Positions 1 to 10,439 of a stretch of 64,000 bases of DNA are shown here, piece by piece. The notes beneath the pieces were generated by a model, which worked only from the letters and a program-made list of their open reading frames with translations, was not told where the DNA came from and searched no databases. The stretch spans positions 62,001 to 126,000 of the forward strand of contig NZ_JAEIOT010000005.1 in assembly GCF_016342275.1 (NCBI RefSeq). The letters run 5' to 3'. How positions within the stretch are numbered: position 1 is the first letter of the stretch; every line of letters starts with the position of its first letter. This DNA comes from Corynebacterium marambiense (GTDB taxonomy: Bacteria; Actinomycetota; Actinomycetes; Mycobacteriales; Mycobacteriaceae). The translations under genes were made by a program, and so were the position numbers.

Positions 1-3000
1 CGCAGCCTCCCGCGCCGTGTGGCAGCGGGCCGACGAACACACCCGCACCGCACTCGGGTTCTCCATCATCCAGGTCGTCGACGACAATCCCGTCGAGCTG
101 AAGGTGGGGGAGACCGTCTACCGACACCCCAAGGGTGTGCTCTATCTCACACAGTTCACCCAGGTTGCTCTCGCCGTCGTGGCGTACGGACAGACCGAGC
201 GGCTGCGTCACGAGGGCCTGCTCGTGCCCGGTTCCATGTACGCCGGGCACTCCCTTGGCGAGTACACCTCGTTGGCATCTACCGCCGGGATCTTCGAGCT
301 CGAGGGTGTCATCGACATCGTCTTCTCCCGCGGTTCCGCCATGCACTCCCTCGTCCCCCGGGACGAACGCGGTCGCTCCAACTACGGTCTCGGAGCGCTG
401 CGCCCGAACCAGTTTGGCGTGGATGATGACGCGGTCGTCGACTACGTGCGTTCCATCGCGGACGCCTCAGGTGAGTTCCTGGAGATCGTGAACTTCAACG
501 TCGCCGGCCAGCAGTACGCCGTGGCCGGAACCCTCGCGGGACTGAAGGCACTGGAGGCGGACTCCTCCGCCCGCGCCGAGGCCGCGGGTGGACGCCGGGC
601 GTTCATCCCGATCCCCGGTATCGACGTACCCTTCCATTCCTCGGTACTCCGCCCCGGTGTCGCCGCATTCGCGGAGAAACTCGACGCCCTGCTCCCCACG
701 GACCTCGACATTGACGCGCTCGTGGGCCGCTACATCCCGAACCTCGTGGCGCGTCCCTTCGAACTGACCCGCGACTTCGCGGAGTCCATCCTGGAGGTCG
801 TTCCCGCAGAACCGCTCCGGGAACTGCTCGGACAGGACGGCGCATTCGAGGGCCTCGCCGATACCGATCCGAAGGCGCTCGCCCGACTGCTGCTCATCGA
901 GCTGCTGTCCTGGCAGTTCGCCTCCCCGGTCCGATGGATCGAGACCCAGGCCCTGCTCCTCGGAAAGAACGGCGTTGAGCGTGTCGTCGAAGTGGGACTG
1001 GCGTCCTCCCCGACACTGGCGAATCTCCTGGCCCGCACCCTTGAACTGCCGCAGTTCGCCACCGCGAACACCTCGGTGTACAACCTGGAGCGTGACGAGC
1101 CGACGGTCTACCTGACTGATCAGCAGGACGCACCCGCCACGGACACCGCCGATGATGACGAGGTTGACGCCGGTACGGATGAACCCGCGGGCGTGGCCCC
1201 GGGTACCGAAGCCGCTACCCCGGACACTGTACCGGCCACCGCTGAAGTCGCGGCCGTTGCGGCGAGCCCCGCACCGGCGGGAGGCCAACCGGCGGCGGGT
1301 CCCGCACCGGAGCTGACCTTCACCGCCGCCGACGCCATCATCACGCTGTTCGCCGCGCAGAACAAGCTCCGCCCCGAGCAGATCACCGGAACCGACACCA
1401 CCGAAACCCTTACCAACGGGGTGTCCTCCCGCCGGAACCAGCTCCTGATGGACATGGCCGCCGAACTCGGCGTCCCCACCATCGACGGTGCCGCTGAAGC
1501 CGATGTTACGACGCTGAAATCCCGCGTCACCACCGCGGCCCCCGGTTACACGCCCTTCGGCCCGGTGCTCTCCGAACTGACCGGTGCCCGACTGCGCACC
1601 CTCGCGGCGCAGGCCGGTTCCAAGGCATCCCGCATCGGCGACCGGGTTACCGGAACCTGGAGCCTCCCCGCCACCTGGGTTGCCCCCGTCGAGGTCGAAC
1701 TCGTTCTGGGAACCCGTACCGAGGAATCGGTGCGGGGCGGTGAACTGGGAACCCTGCCCGGCTCCCAGCCGACCTCTGCAGCCGACTTCGACACGCTCAT
1801 CGACGCTGCCGTCCGCGCAGTCGCCGCAGCCAACGGCGTGGAGGTCTCCCTCGGAGGCGGCTCCGCATCCGGCGGCGGCGGAGTGATCGACTCCGCAGCC
1901 CTCGACGCTTATGCCGACACCGTCACCGGACCCGAAGGTGTTCTCGCGGAGACCGCCCGTGCGATCCTCGACAAGCTCGGACTCACCCCGCAGCCGGAGG
2001 CGCCTGACGCCGAGACGGCGGACGGCTCCCTGCTCGAAGCCGTGGAAGCGGAACTCGGCCCGCAGTGGCTGAAACTCGTCACCCCCGCCTTCGACGCGAC
2101 CCGCGCGGTGCTCTTCGACGACCGCTGGGCCGTCGCCCGCGAGGAACTCGCCCGCATCGCGGTGGGTGCCGCAGCCGTCGACACCGCCGACAGCGCGGGA
2201 ATCCTCGCCCGCTTCACAGGAACCGGGAAGACCGTCGCCGGTCAGGCCCGCTGGTGGGCGGAGCACACCGATGATGCGTCACGACGTGACCTGCTCACCC
2301 GCATCGCCGAGGCAGCCACCGGGGATTCCACGCCGGAATTCGACGGGGAGGTTGCACTGGTCACCGGTGCCGCTCCCGGCTCCATCGCCGGTTCCATCGT
2401 CGCCGGTCTCCTGGAGCGCGGCGCAACGGTCATCATGACCGCATCCCGCGCCTCCCAGGATCGTAAGGAATACGCGCGTAGCCTCTACGCCGAGCACGCC
2501 ACCGCCGGTGCCCGGCTCTGGCTGGTTCCCGCCAACATGTCCTCCTTCCGTGACGTCGATTCCCTGATCGACTGGATCGGCACCGAGGAGAAGGTCACCG
2601 TCGGCGAGAAGGTCACCGTGACCAAACCCGCGCTCATCCCGACGCTCGCATTCCCGTTCGCCGCCCCCAGGGTCTCCGGATCGCTCGCCGATGCCGGAGG
2701 CGCCGCCGAGAATCAGGCCCGACTGCTGCTCTGGTCCGTCGAACGCACCATCGCCGGGCTCGCCCGACTCGCGGCGACCGGCTCCGTCGGCACCCGCGCC
2801 CACGTCGTGCTGCCCGGTTCCCCGAACCGGGGAACCTTCGGCGGTGACGGAGCATACGGTGAGGTCAAGGCCGCCTTCGACGCGATCCTCGCCAAGTGGC
2901 AGTCCGAAACCGGCTGGCCCGAGTACATCAGTCTCGCGCAGGCACGCATCGGTTGGGTCTCCGGAACCAACCTCATGGGCGGCAATGACCTCCTCGTGCC

Positions 3001-5227
3001 CGCCGCGGAGAATGCCGGTATCCACGTCTACACGCCCGACGAGATCACCGGCGACCTTCTCGCACTTGCGACCTCCGACGCCCGCGAGCGCGCCACCCGC
3101 GCACCGCTCGACATCGATCTCACCGGCGGTCTCGCCGACGCCGAGGTATCCCTGCCCGAACTCGCCCGCAGCATCGACCGCGATGCTCTCGCCGCCGCAG
3201 CAGCCGGCGCCGATGACGGGGCGGACACGGTCGCCACGATCCGGGCCCTGCCCACCCCGGCCCGCCGCGCCCAGCCGCAGCCGGTCGACATCGGCGAGGT
3301 GACCACCGACCTCGAGGACCTCATCGTCATCGTCGGCGTCGGGGAAGTCTCCTCCTGGGGTTCGGGCCGTACCCGCACCGAAGCCGAGTACGGGATCCAC
3401 CGTGACGGCAGCGTCGATCTGACCGCCGCCGGTGTCATGGAACTCGCGTGGATGATGGGACTCATCACCTGGGCCGAGGACCCCACCCCCGGCTGGTACG
3501 ACGACTCCGGGGCCGCGGTCGCCGAGGAGGACATCTACGACCGTTTCCGTGATGAGGTCGTCGCCCGCTCCGGTATCCGTACCTTCGTCGATGACTTCAC
3601 CCTCGTCGATCAGGGTTCCGTCGACCTCGCGACCGTCTACCTCGACCGCGACATCGAATTCACCGTCGCGAGCGAATCCGAGGCCCGCGACTACCTCGAC
3701 GCCGACCCGGCCACCACCCGCATCTCCGTCAACGCCGACGGCGAGTGGACGGTGCACAAGGCAAAGGGCGCCCGCGCCTCGATCCCGCGCCGGGCGTGCC
3801 TCACCCGCACCGTCGGCGGCCAGATGCCCACCGGCTTCGACCCCGCCCACTGGGGTATCCCCGCCTCCATGATCGACGGCCTCGACCGGATCGCCTGCTG
3901 GAACCTCGTCACCGCCGTTGACGCGTTCCTCACCAGCGGGTTCACCCCGGCCGAACTGCTCACCGCCGTGCACCCCGGTGACGTCGCCTGCACCCAGGGC
4001 ACCGGCATCGGCGGCATGGAATCCCTGCACAAGGTGTTCGTCTCCCGTTTCCTCGGTGAGGACCGCCCCAGCGATATCCTGCAGGAGGCCCTGCCCAACG
4101 TCGTCGCAGCCCACGTCATGCAGTCCTGGGTCGGCGGCTACGGCGCCATGATCCACCCCGTCGCCGCCTGCGCCACCGCCGCCGTTTCCCTGGAGGAGGG
4201 CGTGGACAAGATTCGCGTCGGCAAGGCGGAGGTCGTGGTGACCGGCGGTATCGACGACATCAGCGTCGAATCGCTCACCGGCTTCGGCGACATGAACGCC
4301 ACCGCCCGCTCGCAGGCGATGGCGGACAAGGGCATCGACGAGCGCTTCTACTCCCGCGCCAACGACCGTCGCCGCGGCGGCTTCGTCGAGGCCGAGGGCG
4401 GCGGCACCGTCATCATCGCCCGCGGTGATGTCGCGGCGAAGCTCGGCCTGCCCGTGCTCGCCGTCGTCGCCCACGCCCAGAGCTACGCCGACGGTGCGCA
4501 CACCTCGATCCCGGCCCCCGGACTTGGTGCCCTGGGTGCCGCCCGTGGTGGGGAACGTTCCGCCCTGGCCCGCAACCTGAAGGGTCTGGGCCTCACCCCG
4601 GACGACGTGCGCGTGGTGTCCAAGCACGACACCTCGACCAACGCCAACGACCCCAATGAGTCCGAGCTGCACTCCCAGTTGTGGGCGGCTCTCGGCCGGG
4701 GCACGGACAACCCCATGTTCGTGGTCTCCCAGAAGACGCTCACCGGCCACGCCAAGGGCGGTGCCGCGCTCTTCCAGATCGGCGGCCTGACCCACATTCT
4801 CGCGACCGGTGAGCTGCCCGCCAACGCGGCCCTCGACTGCGTCGATCCCGCGATCGCGCCGAAGGCCACGAACCTCGTGTGGCTGCGGGAACCGCTCGAC
4901 CTCGGGGTCGGGGGAGTGAAGGCCGGGGTGCTCACCTCGCTCGGCTTCGGACACGTCTCCGCCGTCGTGGTGCTCGCACACCCAACCTGCTTCGAGAAGG
5001 CCCTGGCGAACGCCGGATACGACGTCGACGAATGGCGCCGGCGGGCCAGCACCCGACTGCAGGCCGGTGTCCGCAGGCTGGAGGCCGGCATGATCGGCCG
5101 CGCACCGCTCTACGAGGTGCCCGTCGGGCGCCGACTCCCCGAAAAGGGCGGACACGAGGCGGAGATCAACTTGATCCTCGACCCCGATGTCCGGCTGGGG
5201 GAGGACGGCGTGTTCCCGCGGGCCTGA
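1..5227 (+). CDS. fas: Type I fatty acid synthase, C-terminal part (5' end outside window)
   Basis: This is the C-terminal 1,740 or so residues of a bacterial FAS-I megasynthase, which makes fatty acyl-CoA in the cytosol for membrane and mycolate synthesis. The frame is open to base 2, so the start lies upstream. Counting from base 17, the order is the malonyl/palmitoyl transferase with its GHSLGEY nucleophile motif (Ser about 79), an Ala/Pro-rich linker (about 370-440), an ACP-like segment (about 450-510, NGVSSRRNQ, where the first Ser aligns with the phosphopantetheine site), the ketoreductase (VALVTGAAPGSIAG, about 780) and the ketosynthase (active-site Cys in ACATAAVS, about 1385; His in KHDTSTNAND and in GHAKGG). 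The order MPT-ACP-KR-KS matches the second half of actinobacterial FAS-I. It ends in TGA with no interruption. Whether it is FasA or FasB cannot be decided from this part. Confidence 0.95.
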   Translation, partial: AASRAVWQRADEHTRTALGFSIIQVVDDNPVELKVGETVYRHPKGVLYLTQFTQVALAVVAYGQTERLRHEGLLVPGSMYAGHSLGEYTSLASTAGIFELEGVIDIVFSRGSAMHSLVPRDERGRSNYGLGALRPNQFGVDDDAVVDYVRSIADASGEFLEIVNFNVAGQQYAVAGTLAGLKALEADSSARAEAAGGRRAFIPIPGIDVPFHSSVLRPGVAAFAEKLDALLPTDLDIDALVGRYIPNLVARPFELTRDFAESILEVVPAEPLRELLGQDGAFEGLADTDPKALARLLLIELLSWQFASPVRWIETQALLLGKNGVERVVEVGLASSPTLANLLARTLELPQFATANTSVYNLERDEPTVYLTDQQDAPATDTADDDEVDAGTDEPAGVAPGTEAATPDTVPATAEVAAVAASPAPAGGQPAAGPAPELTFTAADAIITLFAAQNKLRPEQITGTDTTETLTNGVSSRRNQLLMDMAAELGVPTIDGAAEADVTTLKSRVTTAAPGYTPFGPVLSELTGARLRTLAAQAGSKASRIGDRVTGTWSLPATWVAPVEVELVLGTRTEESVRGGELGTLPGSQPTSAADFDTLIDAAVRAVAAANGVEVSLGGGSASGGGGVIDSAALDAYADTVTGPEGVLAETARAILDKLGLTPQPEAPDAETADGSLLEAVEAELGPQWLKLVTPAFDATRAVLFDDRWAVAREELARIAVGAAAVDTADSAGILARFTGTGKTVAGQARWWAEHTDDASRRDLLTRIAEAATGDSTPEFDGEVALVTGAAPGSIAGSIVAGLLERGATVIMTASRASQDRKEYARSLYAEHATAGARLWLVPANMSSFRDVDSLIDWIGTEEKVTVGEKVTVTKPALIPTLAFPFAAPRVSGSLADAGGAAENQARLLLWSVERTIAGLARLAATGSVGTRAHVVLPGSPNRGTFGGDGAYGEVKAAFDAILAKWQSETGWPEYISLAQARIGWVSGTNLMGGNDLLVPAAENAGIHVYTPDEITGDLLALATSDARERATRAPLDIDLTGGLADAEVSLPELARSIDRDALAAAAAGADDGADTVATIRALPTPARRAQPQPVDIGEVTTDLEDLIVIVGVGEVSSWGSGRTRTEAEYGIHRDGSVDLTAAGVMELAWMMGLITWAEDPTPGWYDDSGAAVAEEDIYDRFRDEVVARSGIRTFVDDFTLVDQGSVDLATVYLDRDIEFTVASESEARDYLDADPATTRISVNADGEWTVHKAKGARASIPRRACLTRTVGGQMPTGFDPAHWGIPASMIDGLDRIACWNLVTAVDAFLTSGFTPAELLTAVHPGDVACTQGTGIGGMESLHKVFVSRFLGEDRPSDILQEALPNVVAAHVMQSWVGGYGAMIHPVAACATAAVSLEEGVDKIRVGKAEVVVTGGIDDISVESLTGFGDMNATARSQAMADKGIDERFYSRANDRRRGGFVEAEGGGTVIIARGDVAAKLGLPVLAVVAHAQSYADGAHTSIPAPGLGALGAARGGERSALARNLKGLGLTPDDVRVVSKHDTSTNANDPNESELHSQLWAALGRGTDNPMFVVSQKTLTGHAKGGAALFQIGGLTHILATGELPANAALDCVDPAIAPKATNLVWLREPLDLGVGGVKAGVLTSLGFGHVSAVVVLAHPTCFEKALANAGYDVDEWRRRASTRLQAGVRRLEAGMIGRAPLYEVPVGRRLPEKGGHEAEINLILDPDVRLGEDGVFPRA

Positions 5228-5552
5228 CCCGCTGAACACCTGATGTGAGCAGGGCCCCGGCACCCACAAGCGCAGATCACTACGATCTGAACGTCTGTGG
5301 GACCGGGGTTACCTGTCCTGGTGGAGATATCCAGGTGTCGTTCTTCTCATCGAGTTTCTGTTTCCGCTGGAGTCACGGCGAGTACGGCGTGATGATCAGG
5401 ATCCGGCCCCGCCCCACCGTCGAATCATGCCGGTCGGTGTCACCTGATCTTCAGAGGGACTGCATCGCGGCGACGCTTGGTCGTGGTTTGTGGTTCGTCT
5501 CCACCCGGGCTTCGAGGAGTGTTCTCCCGGGCCGCCGGGCCCAGGTCCACAC
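5228..5552. other. Intergenic region between convergent fas and res
   Basis: About 325 bases lie between the stops of fas (plus) and the type III restriction gene (minus). I see no convincing gene. Short open frames here lack ribosome sites and family features. A GGGCCC-containing inverted repeat near 5538-5562 could help to end res transcription, but it has no T-run. This is a plausible junction of the inserted R-M module with the core. Confidence 0.5.
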
Positions 5553-8522
5553 TCACAGGGCCCATCCTCCCGGAGCCCCCACCTCGTAGTTCACACCGAT
5601 CGCCGCGAAGTGCCTACGGGCCGCGGCGATCTTCGCATTCTCCGAGGGACGGCGCTTCGCCGGATCGAGGGTGCCCTTGGTGTCATGGATCATGTAGATT
5701 CGTTCCGCGCCGTTCTCCACTTTCACGATCGCCCAGTCCGGATGATATGGGCCGACGGGCGTATCGATCCTGAACCTCTCCGGTAGCTTCATGAACAGCC
5801 TGATGTCCTCACGGCTGTCGAGCAGCTCGGCGAACTGTCGCTCGACCTCGGAGTCGTAGATGACATAGTCGAAGTCCGTCTTCTTGGTGTTCTTCACCTG
5901 ATAGAGCTGGTCGATGAAGTGGTCCTTCTCCGCCATTCCGTCCGCCTGGAGATCACGCAGCTCGTAGATGGAACCGTGGATCTTCTCGTACTGGATACCG
6001 TCAACCAGGATCGACGAGAGGTGCATATCAATCGCGTTTCTGACCATGACGGTGAAGTCGTTCGGGTTGGCGAGGAAGTCGGGGAGCCTGCCGGACTCGA
6101 TCAGAATGTCGATGATCGTCTGTCTGGTTAGGGAGATGGTCTCTTGAAGCTGTCCGACGATATCGGGCAGTGGGTACTCCCGGGGCAGGACGCTCGACTG
6201 CGTTGCCTGCTCAACTGTTTTCGGGCCACCACGGGTGATCTCCATTCCCGCGCGGGTGACGCGGATCTGGAGTGGGGAGATCGCCGGGGCATCCCTGATC
6301 GCGGATACAGTCGCGTCGATCAACTTCCGGCGTTCGATGCTCACCCGGTACGTGGTGCGCGCCGTGATGGTTTCCCAGAATCTCTCGAACTCACTGGTCG
6401 AGTAGATCTGTTTGTTGAGCCTGCGGCTGACCCGCTTCGTTCTCGGCCTGGTGATACCGCTGACGCAGGTGGTGATCCGGTCGATGACCTCACCCTCGAT
6501 CACCTTGTAGGGATGGGGCAGCTGGAGGGTGAAACCGGGTACATCGGGGCGGAAAGAAGGTTGGACCGTGCCGTCGGCATCGATGAAGGAGGTCTGCTGC
6601 AGGTGCTCGTGGATCTCCTTTGAACGCGCGAACCCGAGGCGGTGTTCTCCGGTGTCGTCGCTGACGATGATGCGGGCAAACTCCCCCTCACGGACATGCC
6701 CGATCGCGACATTGGCGTTCTTGTATTCGGCCTGCAGCCCCGCGGCGAATTCGCGATAGGACTCGTTGGCGATGACGGTCAGCTGGGCTAAGCTCTGGTC
6801 GGCTCGTCGCTCACCTGCCTGGTTGACGGGCAACCGGAGGCCACGGCCGATGGTCTGACGGCGTTCGGTTTCCCCACCCATCTCGCGCAGGGTACAGATC
6901 TGGAAGACGTTAGGGTTGTCCCACCCCTCGCGCAGCGCCGAGTGGGAGAAGATGAACTGGACCGGCTCATCCTCGGAGAGCAACCGGGACTTGTCCCTCA
7001 TGATGAGCTCGTACGCGTCATCATCTTTTTTCGTCGTTCCCGATGAATCGACGAAGGTGACAGTCTTCGTCGTGCCCTTGCCTTTCGGCATCTGTGCAAA
7101 ATATCCGGACCTCAGGTCCCGTGCCTGACCAGGTACAGTCGCCGCCCAGTCCGGATTCTTGTTCCGTTCCTCGTTGAGGATCTGGTCGAACCACCTCGCG
7201 AAATCGCCGTCGGCGTCGAGGTTGTTGTTCCCCGATCCGAGGTAGTTAGCGACCTTGTCGATGAAGAAAAGGGAGATCACCTTGATCCCTTCTGGCCGGG
7301 CCTGGGTGGCCTTGCGTAGGTGTTCGCGGATGGTTTCGCGAATCATCTCCCGGTAGATGCCCCCCGATGCCCCACCAATCGACTCGCCGACGAGGAGTTT
7401 TCCGGGGTGGTTCGTGAGCGTTATGTACTCCGGTTCCAGGCTGATCTCGTCGATTCGCCAGCTACCCCCGTACGCTGGGTTCCTAGTGACATCCTCGAGA
7501 TCAACTCCCAATGTGACCCATCTCCGGGCCCGCGTTAGTGATCCGCCCCGGCCCGAAACAACCAGCTCGAGCTGGGCTTGGAAACTCGGCTTGTTCCTGA
7601 CTTTGAGCAGCTTGATGGATGGAGCCGTGGTCTCGCCGTCCTGGATGGCCTCGGCGACCACGATCTGTTTGACCAGCCCGAGCTCGTGGGCGTCGACCGG
7701 GTCGAGCCGGTAGACCGTGTTGCGCGTGGTGCGGTGGGTGGCCGAATAGCGCAGCGTGCACAACGGGTTGAGTTCCCCAACCGCTGACTGGGACAGGAGG
7801 GATTCCATATTTTGCGGCTCATCCATGATGACGACCGGCCGGACGGCCCGCAGAAATTCGATCGGCTTCAGACCATTGAGTCGGTCGTGCCGCTGGTGGA
7901 TGATCCGGTTGTTCTTGTCTCCGCGTAGCGACGCTATGGTCATCACCATGACCTGGACACCGGTGGAGGTGGCGAATGAACGAACCTCCTCGGGTTTCTT
8001 CCCCGAGTAGACGAACGCATCGAACGGTTGCTCCGGGTAAAGGACGCGGACGTGCTCCCGCATTAGCTCGATCGAGGTGTTGATTCCCTCCCGGATCGCC
8101 ACTGAAGGCACCAGGATGATGAACTTGCGGAAAGCGTAGCGCTTCGCAAGCTCGAAGATCGTGCGCAGGTAGACATAGGTTTTGCCGGTACCAGTTTCCA
8201 TCTCGACATCGAACTGCAGACCGTCGACCAGCGACTCTGCGACCTCCAGGCCGTTGCGGTCCTGGACCTGCTGGAGGTTCTCCAGGAGCGTCGAGGTGTC
8301 CAGGAACAGGCTGTTACCCACCGCGCCGATCTCGTCGGCCAGATCGATACCGGGTTCCCCCTGTCCGCCGGATCGCCGGGGGGAGGTGGGAGTGTCGTCG
8401 CCGTCACGCACCAGAACGGTGCTCAACGCATCGGCATCGGTGGGTTGGCCCCGGAATAGGTCGACGACGGCGTCGATTGCTTCGAGTTGGTGGGGCTGTC
8501 TGTCATCGAAAACGAACTTCAC
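5553..8522 (-). CDS. res: Type III restriction enzyme, Res (helicase-nuclease) subunit
   Basis: This 989-residue protein is the ATP-dependent translocase/nuclease subunit of a type III restriction-modification system, which cuts unmethylated foreign DNA in complex with Mod. An N-terminal Q-like segment (QPHQLEAI, about 11) is followed by Walker A ETGTGKT (about 108-114), a Walker B-type DEPQ box (about 230), SF2 helicase motifs including SALREGWDNPNVFQ (motif V region) and QTIGRGLRLPV (motif VI). A C-terminal PD-(D/E)xK-like nuclease follows (YHPDWAIVKVENG then HDTKG, about 940-965). The length fits Res proteins. It lies 12 bases downstream of mod on the same strand, so the two are probably co-transcribed. 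The frame is intact and all key motifs are present, so it is probably active. Confidence 0.93.
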   Translation of the reverse strand: MKFVFDDRQPHQLEAIDAVVDLFRGQPTDADALSTVLVRDGDDTPTSPRRSGGQGEPGIDLADEIGAVGNSLFLDTSTLLENLQQVQDRNGLEVAESLVDGLQFDVEMETGTGKTYVYLRTIFELAKRYAFRKFIILVPSVAIREGINTSIELMREHVRVLYPEQPFDAFVYSGKKPEEVRSFATSTGVQVMVMTIASLRGDKNNRIIHQRHDRLNGLKPIEFLRAVRPVVIMDEPQNMESLLSQSAVGELNPLCTLRYSATHRTTRNTVYRLDPVDAHELGLVKQIVVAEAIQDGETTAPSIKLLKVRNKPSFQAQLELVVSGRGGSLTRARRWVTLGVDLEDVTRNPAYGGSWRIDEISLEPEYITLTNHPGKLLVGESIGGASGGIYREMIRETIREHLRKATQARPEGIKVISLFFIDKVANYLGSGNNNLDADGDFARWFDQILNEERNKNPDWAATVPGQARDLRSGYFAQMPKGKGTTKTVTFVDSSGTTKKDDDAYELIMRDKSRLLSEDEPVQFIFSHSALREGWDNPNVFQICTLREMGGETERRQTIGRGLRLPVNQAGERRADQSLAQLTVIANESYREFAAGLQAEYKNANVAIGHVREGEFARIIVSDDTGEHRLGFARSKEIHEHLQQTSFIDADGTVQPSFRPDVPGFTLQLPHPYKVIEGEVIDRITTCVSGITRPRTKRVSRRLNKQIYSTSEFERFWETITARTTYRVSIERRKLIDATVSAIRDAPAISPLQIRVTRAGMEITRGGPKTVEQATQSSVLPREYPLPDIVGQLQETISLTRQTIIDILIESGRLPDFLANPNDFTVMVRNAIDMHLSSILVDGIQYEKIHGSIYELRDLQADGMAEKDHFIDQLYQVKNTKKTDFDYVIYDSEVERQFAELLDSREDIRLFMKLPERFRIDTPVGPYHPDWAIVKVENGAERIYMIHDTKGTLDPAKRRPSENAKIAAARRHFAAIGVNYEVGAPGGWAL

Positions 8523-8534
8523 CGCTGAACTCCT

Positions 8535-10370
8535 CTATGCGATCGACAGATCAATGCCACGGGTCCTGCACAATTGCACGAGGTTCGTCTTCAGCTCATC
8601 GTCGCCGTGGAAGGAATCCTCCAGGATGATCAGCCGGGCCTCTGTGGCGTCAACCACCTCGCGGAGTTGTCCGAGGGTGGGCTTGACGTGTTTGTTGAGG
8701 TACCCGATCACGAGCCCGCGATCGACGCTGAATACCTCGAGCCCGGCGAGGGTGGTTCTCGCGTAGTTCTCGGTCAGTGACAGGCCCAGTTTCAGCAGGA
8801 TCTCGATGAACAGGTCCTCCGGTGTCGCGTCATTCTTCGCGGAGTTCCGTGCCGATTCAAACAGGTCACCCAGGTCGTTTGCGGAGACATCCGCGGTCAC
8901 CCGCCAGGTGGCGAAGTTCGTGTCTGCCAGCGTGTAGGCCCGGAATCCGGTGTCGAGCTGCTCGTTCCGGTGGCCCCGGTGGGTCTCCCCGGATTCGATC
9001 CGGTCGCCTGCACGGCGGATGCGTTCGCGGGAGATATCGGCGATGGTGCTGAATCCGGCGTCGCGCGCGGCGGAACCCTCAGGGGTTGGTTCCGGAAGCT
9101 GAACCGAGATGCACCGGCGCCGGCCACCGTCTCCGGCGTTCAACTTCAGCACAGCGTGGGCCGTTGTCCCCGATCCGGCGAAGAAATCGAGCACCGTACC
9201 GTCGGCGGGCATGGCCGCGGACACGAGCAGTTTCAGTAGTTCCGTGGGCTTCGGATAGGAGAAGTACTCTTCCATGCCCAGCTCAGCGAGATCATTCTTC
9301 CCGAGTTCGGAAAGGGCTGTGACGATGGAGTACATCTTCGACTTCGCCTCGCTCACGGGCTCATACCGCACGACGATGTGGTTCCCCGTCTTCTCGTCGA
9401 CTTCCAGCTCGAGGGCACCTGACGCGAGCTCGGCGTCGATCTTGATCTTCTTGTCCGGGCCCTTCAGCTCCTCGATCTCTTCGTAGAAGCATCGCCGTTC
9501 GGTGCCCTTCTCATATTTTCCGAAGACCCTACGAATCACGTCGTCATTGCGGAGGTAGGCGACGCCGTCCCGATGGACGACCTTGCCCTGGATGACCTTC
9601 TTCCGCATGAGTGGCGGGGCGTGCGCGATGGAACGGGCGTAGACATGGATGAGATCGTGACCCTTGACGACGTACTTCGCCTGTCCGCCGCCCTTCGCCC
9701 GCTGATGAACCAACGAGGTGATGAAGTTCTGCTCACCGAATATCTCGTCACAGAGATCCCGTAGCTTTGCTTGCTCGTTGTCGTCGATGGAGACCATGAA
9801 AATGCCGTTGTCGGACAGGAGATTCCGCGCCAACTTCAGGCGCGGGTACATCATGTTGAGCCAGTTCGAGTGGTAGCGTCCGGCGGTCTCGGCGTTGGAG
9901 GAGAGCTTGCCGCTCTTGTCGGTCTGTTCGGTCCAGTTGAGGTAGGCACTCATGCCGTCGCGGAAGTCATCCTTGTACACGAAGTCTCTGCCGGTGTTGT
10001 ACGGCGGATCGATGTAGATCATTGTGATCGTGCCGTAATAGTGCTTCTGCAGAACCTTGAGGACCTCGAGATTGTCGCCTTCGATGAAGACGTTGCTCGT
10101 GGTATCCCAGTCCTTTGATCGGTCGTGATCCGGTTTCAGGGTCGCCGTCGTCGGCATCTGTGCCACACGCTGTGCATCGCGCTTGCCGGGCCAGTGGAGA
10201 CCGAAACGCTCGGGGCCGACCGCTGCGTCGTCCCCGAGGAGCTTGGAAAGCTTGGCGACATCGAGTTGTCCGTCACTGATGATCTCGGGGGCCAGATCGG
10301 CGAGTTTCCGGGCGAGATCGGTGCGGAAGTCGGGGCTGGCGTGGGGAACATCGACGTGTTCTTTGGTCAC
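8535..10370 (-). CDS. mod: Type III DNA methyltransferase, Mod subunit (adenine-specific)
   Basis: This N6-adenine methyltransferase and recognition subunit protects host DNA and guides Res. The catalytic motif DPPYNTG (about residues 121-127 from the GTG start) comes before the AdoMet motif DFFAGSGTT (about 395). That is the beta-class order typical of type III Mod. The target-recognition region lies between them. Two starts are possible. An ATG at 10385 has no ribosome site, whereas GTG at 10370 is preceded by GGAAGG at 7 bases, so I chose GTG (611 residues). It is the first gene of the mod-res pair, with 12 bases between the two. No frameshift or simple-sequence tract of the phase-variable type is visible. 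The recognition sequence cannot be predicted from this. Confidence 0.92.
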   Translation of the reverse strand: MTKEHVDVPHASPDFRTDLARKLADLAPEIISDGQLDVAKLSKLLGDDAAVGPERFGLHWPGKRDAQRVAQMPTTATLKPDHDRSKDWDTTSNVFIEGDNLEVLKVLQKHYYGTITMIYIDPPYNTGRDFVYKDDFRDGMSAYLNWTEQTDKSGKLSSNAETAGRYHSNWLNMMYPRLKLARNLLSDNGIFMVSIDDNEQAKLRDLCDEIFGEQNFITSLVHQRAKGGGQAKYVVKGHDLIHVYARSIAHAPPLMRKKVIQGKVVHRDGVAYLRNDDVIRRVFGKYEKGTERRCFYEEIEELKGPDKKIKIDAELASGALELEVDEKTGNHIVVRYEPVSEAKSKMYSIVTALSELGKNDLAELGMEEYFSYPKPTELLKLLVSAAMPADGTVLDFFAGSGTTAHAVLKLNAGDGGRRRCISVQLPEPTPEGSAARDAGFSTIADISRERIRRAGDRIESGETHRGHRNEQLDTGFRAYTLADTNFATWRVTADVSANDLGDLFESARNSAKNDATPEDLFIEILLKLGLSLTENYARTTLAGLEVFSVDRGLVIGYLNKHVKPTLGQLREVVDATEARLIILEDSFHGDDELKTNLVQLCRTRGIDLSIA

Positions 10371-10433
10371 GGGGTTACCTTCCATCTGGTGGCAGACGTG
10401 GGCCGAAGGTGCGTGGATCCGCGCAATTTCTCA

Positions 10434-10439
10434 ACTATA
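10434..10439 (-). promoter_or_regulatory. Candidate -10 box for mod-res
   Basis: On the minus strand TATAGT fits the corynebacterial -10 consensus TANNNT. It lies about 65 bases upstream of the mod GTG start. No clear -35 is visible. Confidence 0.3.

Noticed and set aside
467..2266. 599-codon antisense frame opposite fas
   Set aside because: Low-complexity, Gly/Arg-rich shadow of the coding strand.
2279..5269. Very long antisense frame (996 codons) opposite fas
   Set aside because: It mirrors the third-position GC bias of fas; it is Gly/Val/Asp-rich with no domain or ribosome site.
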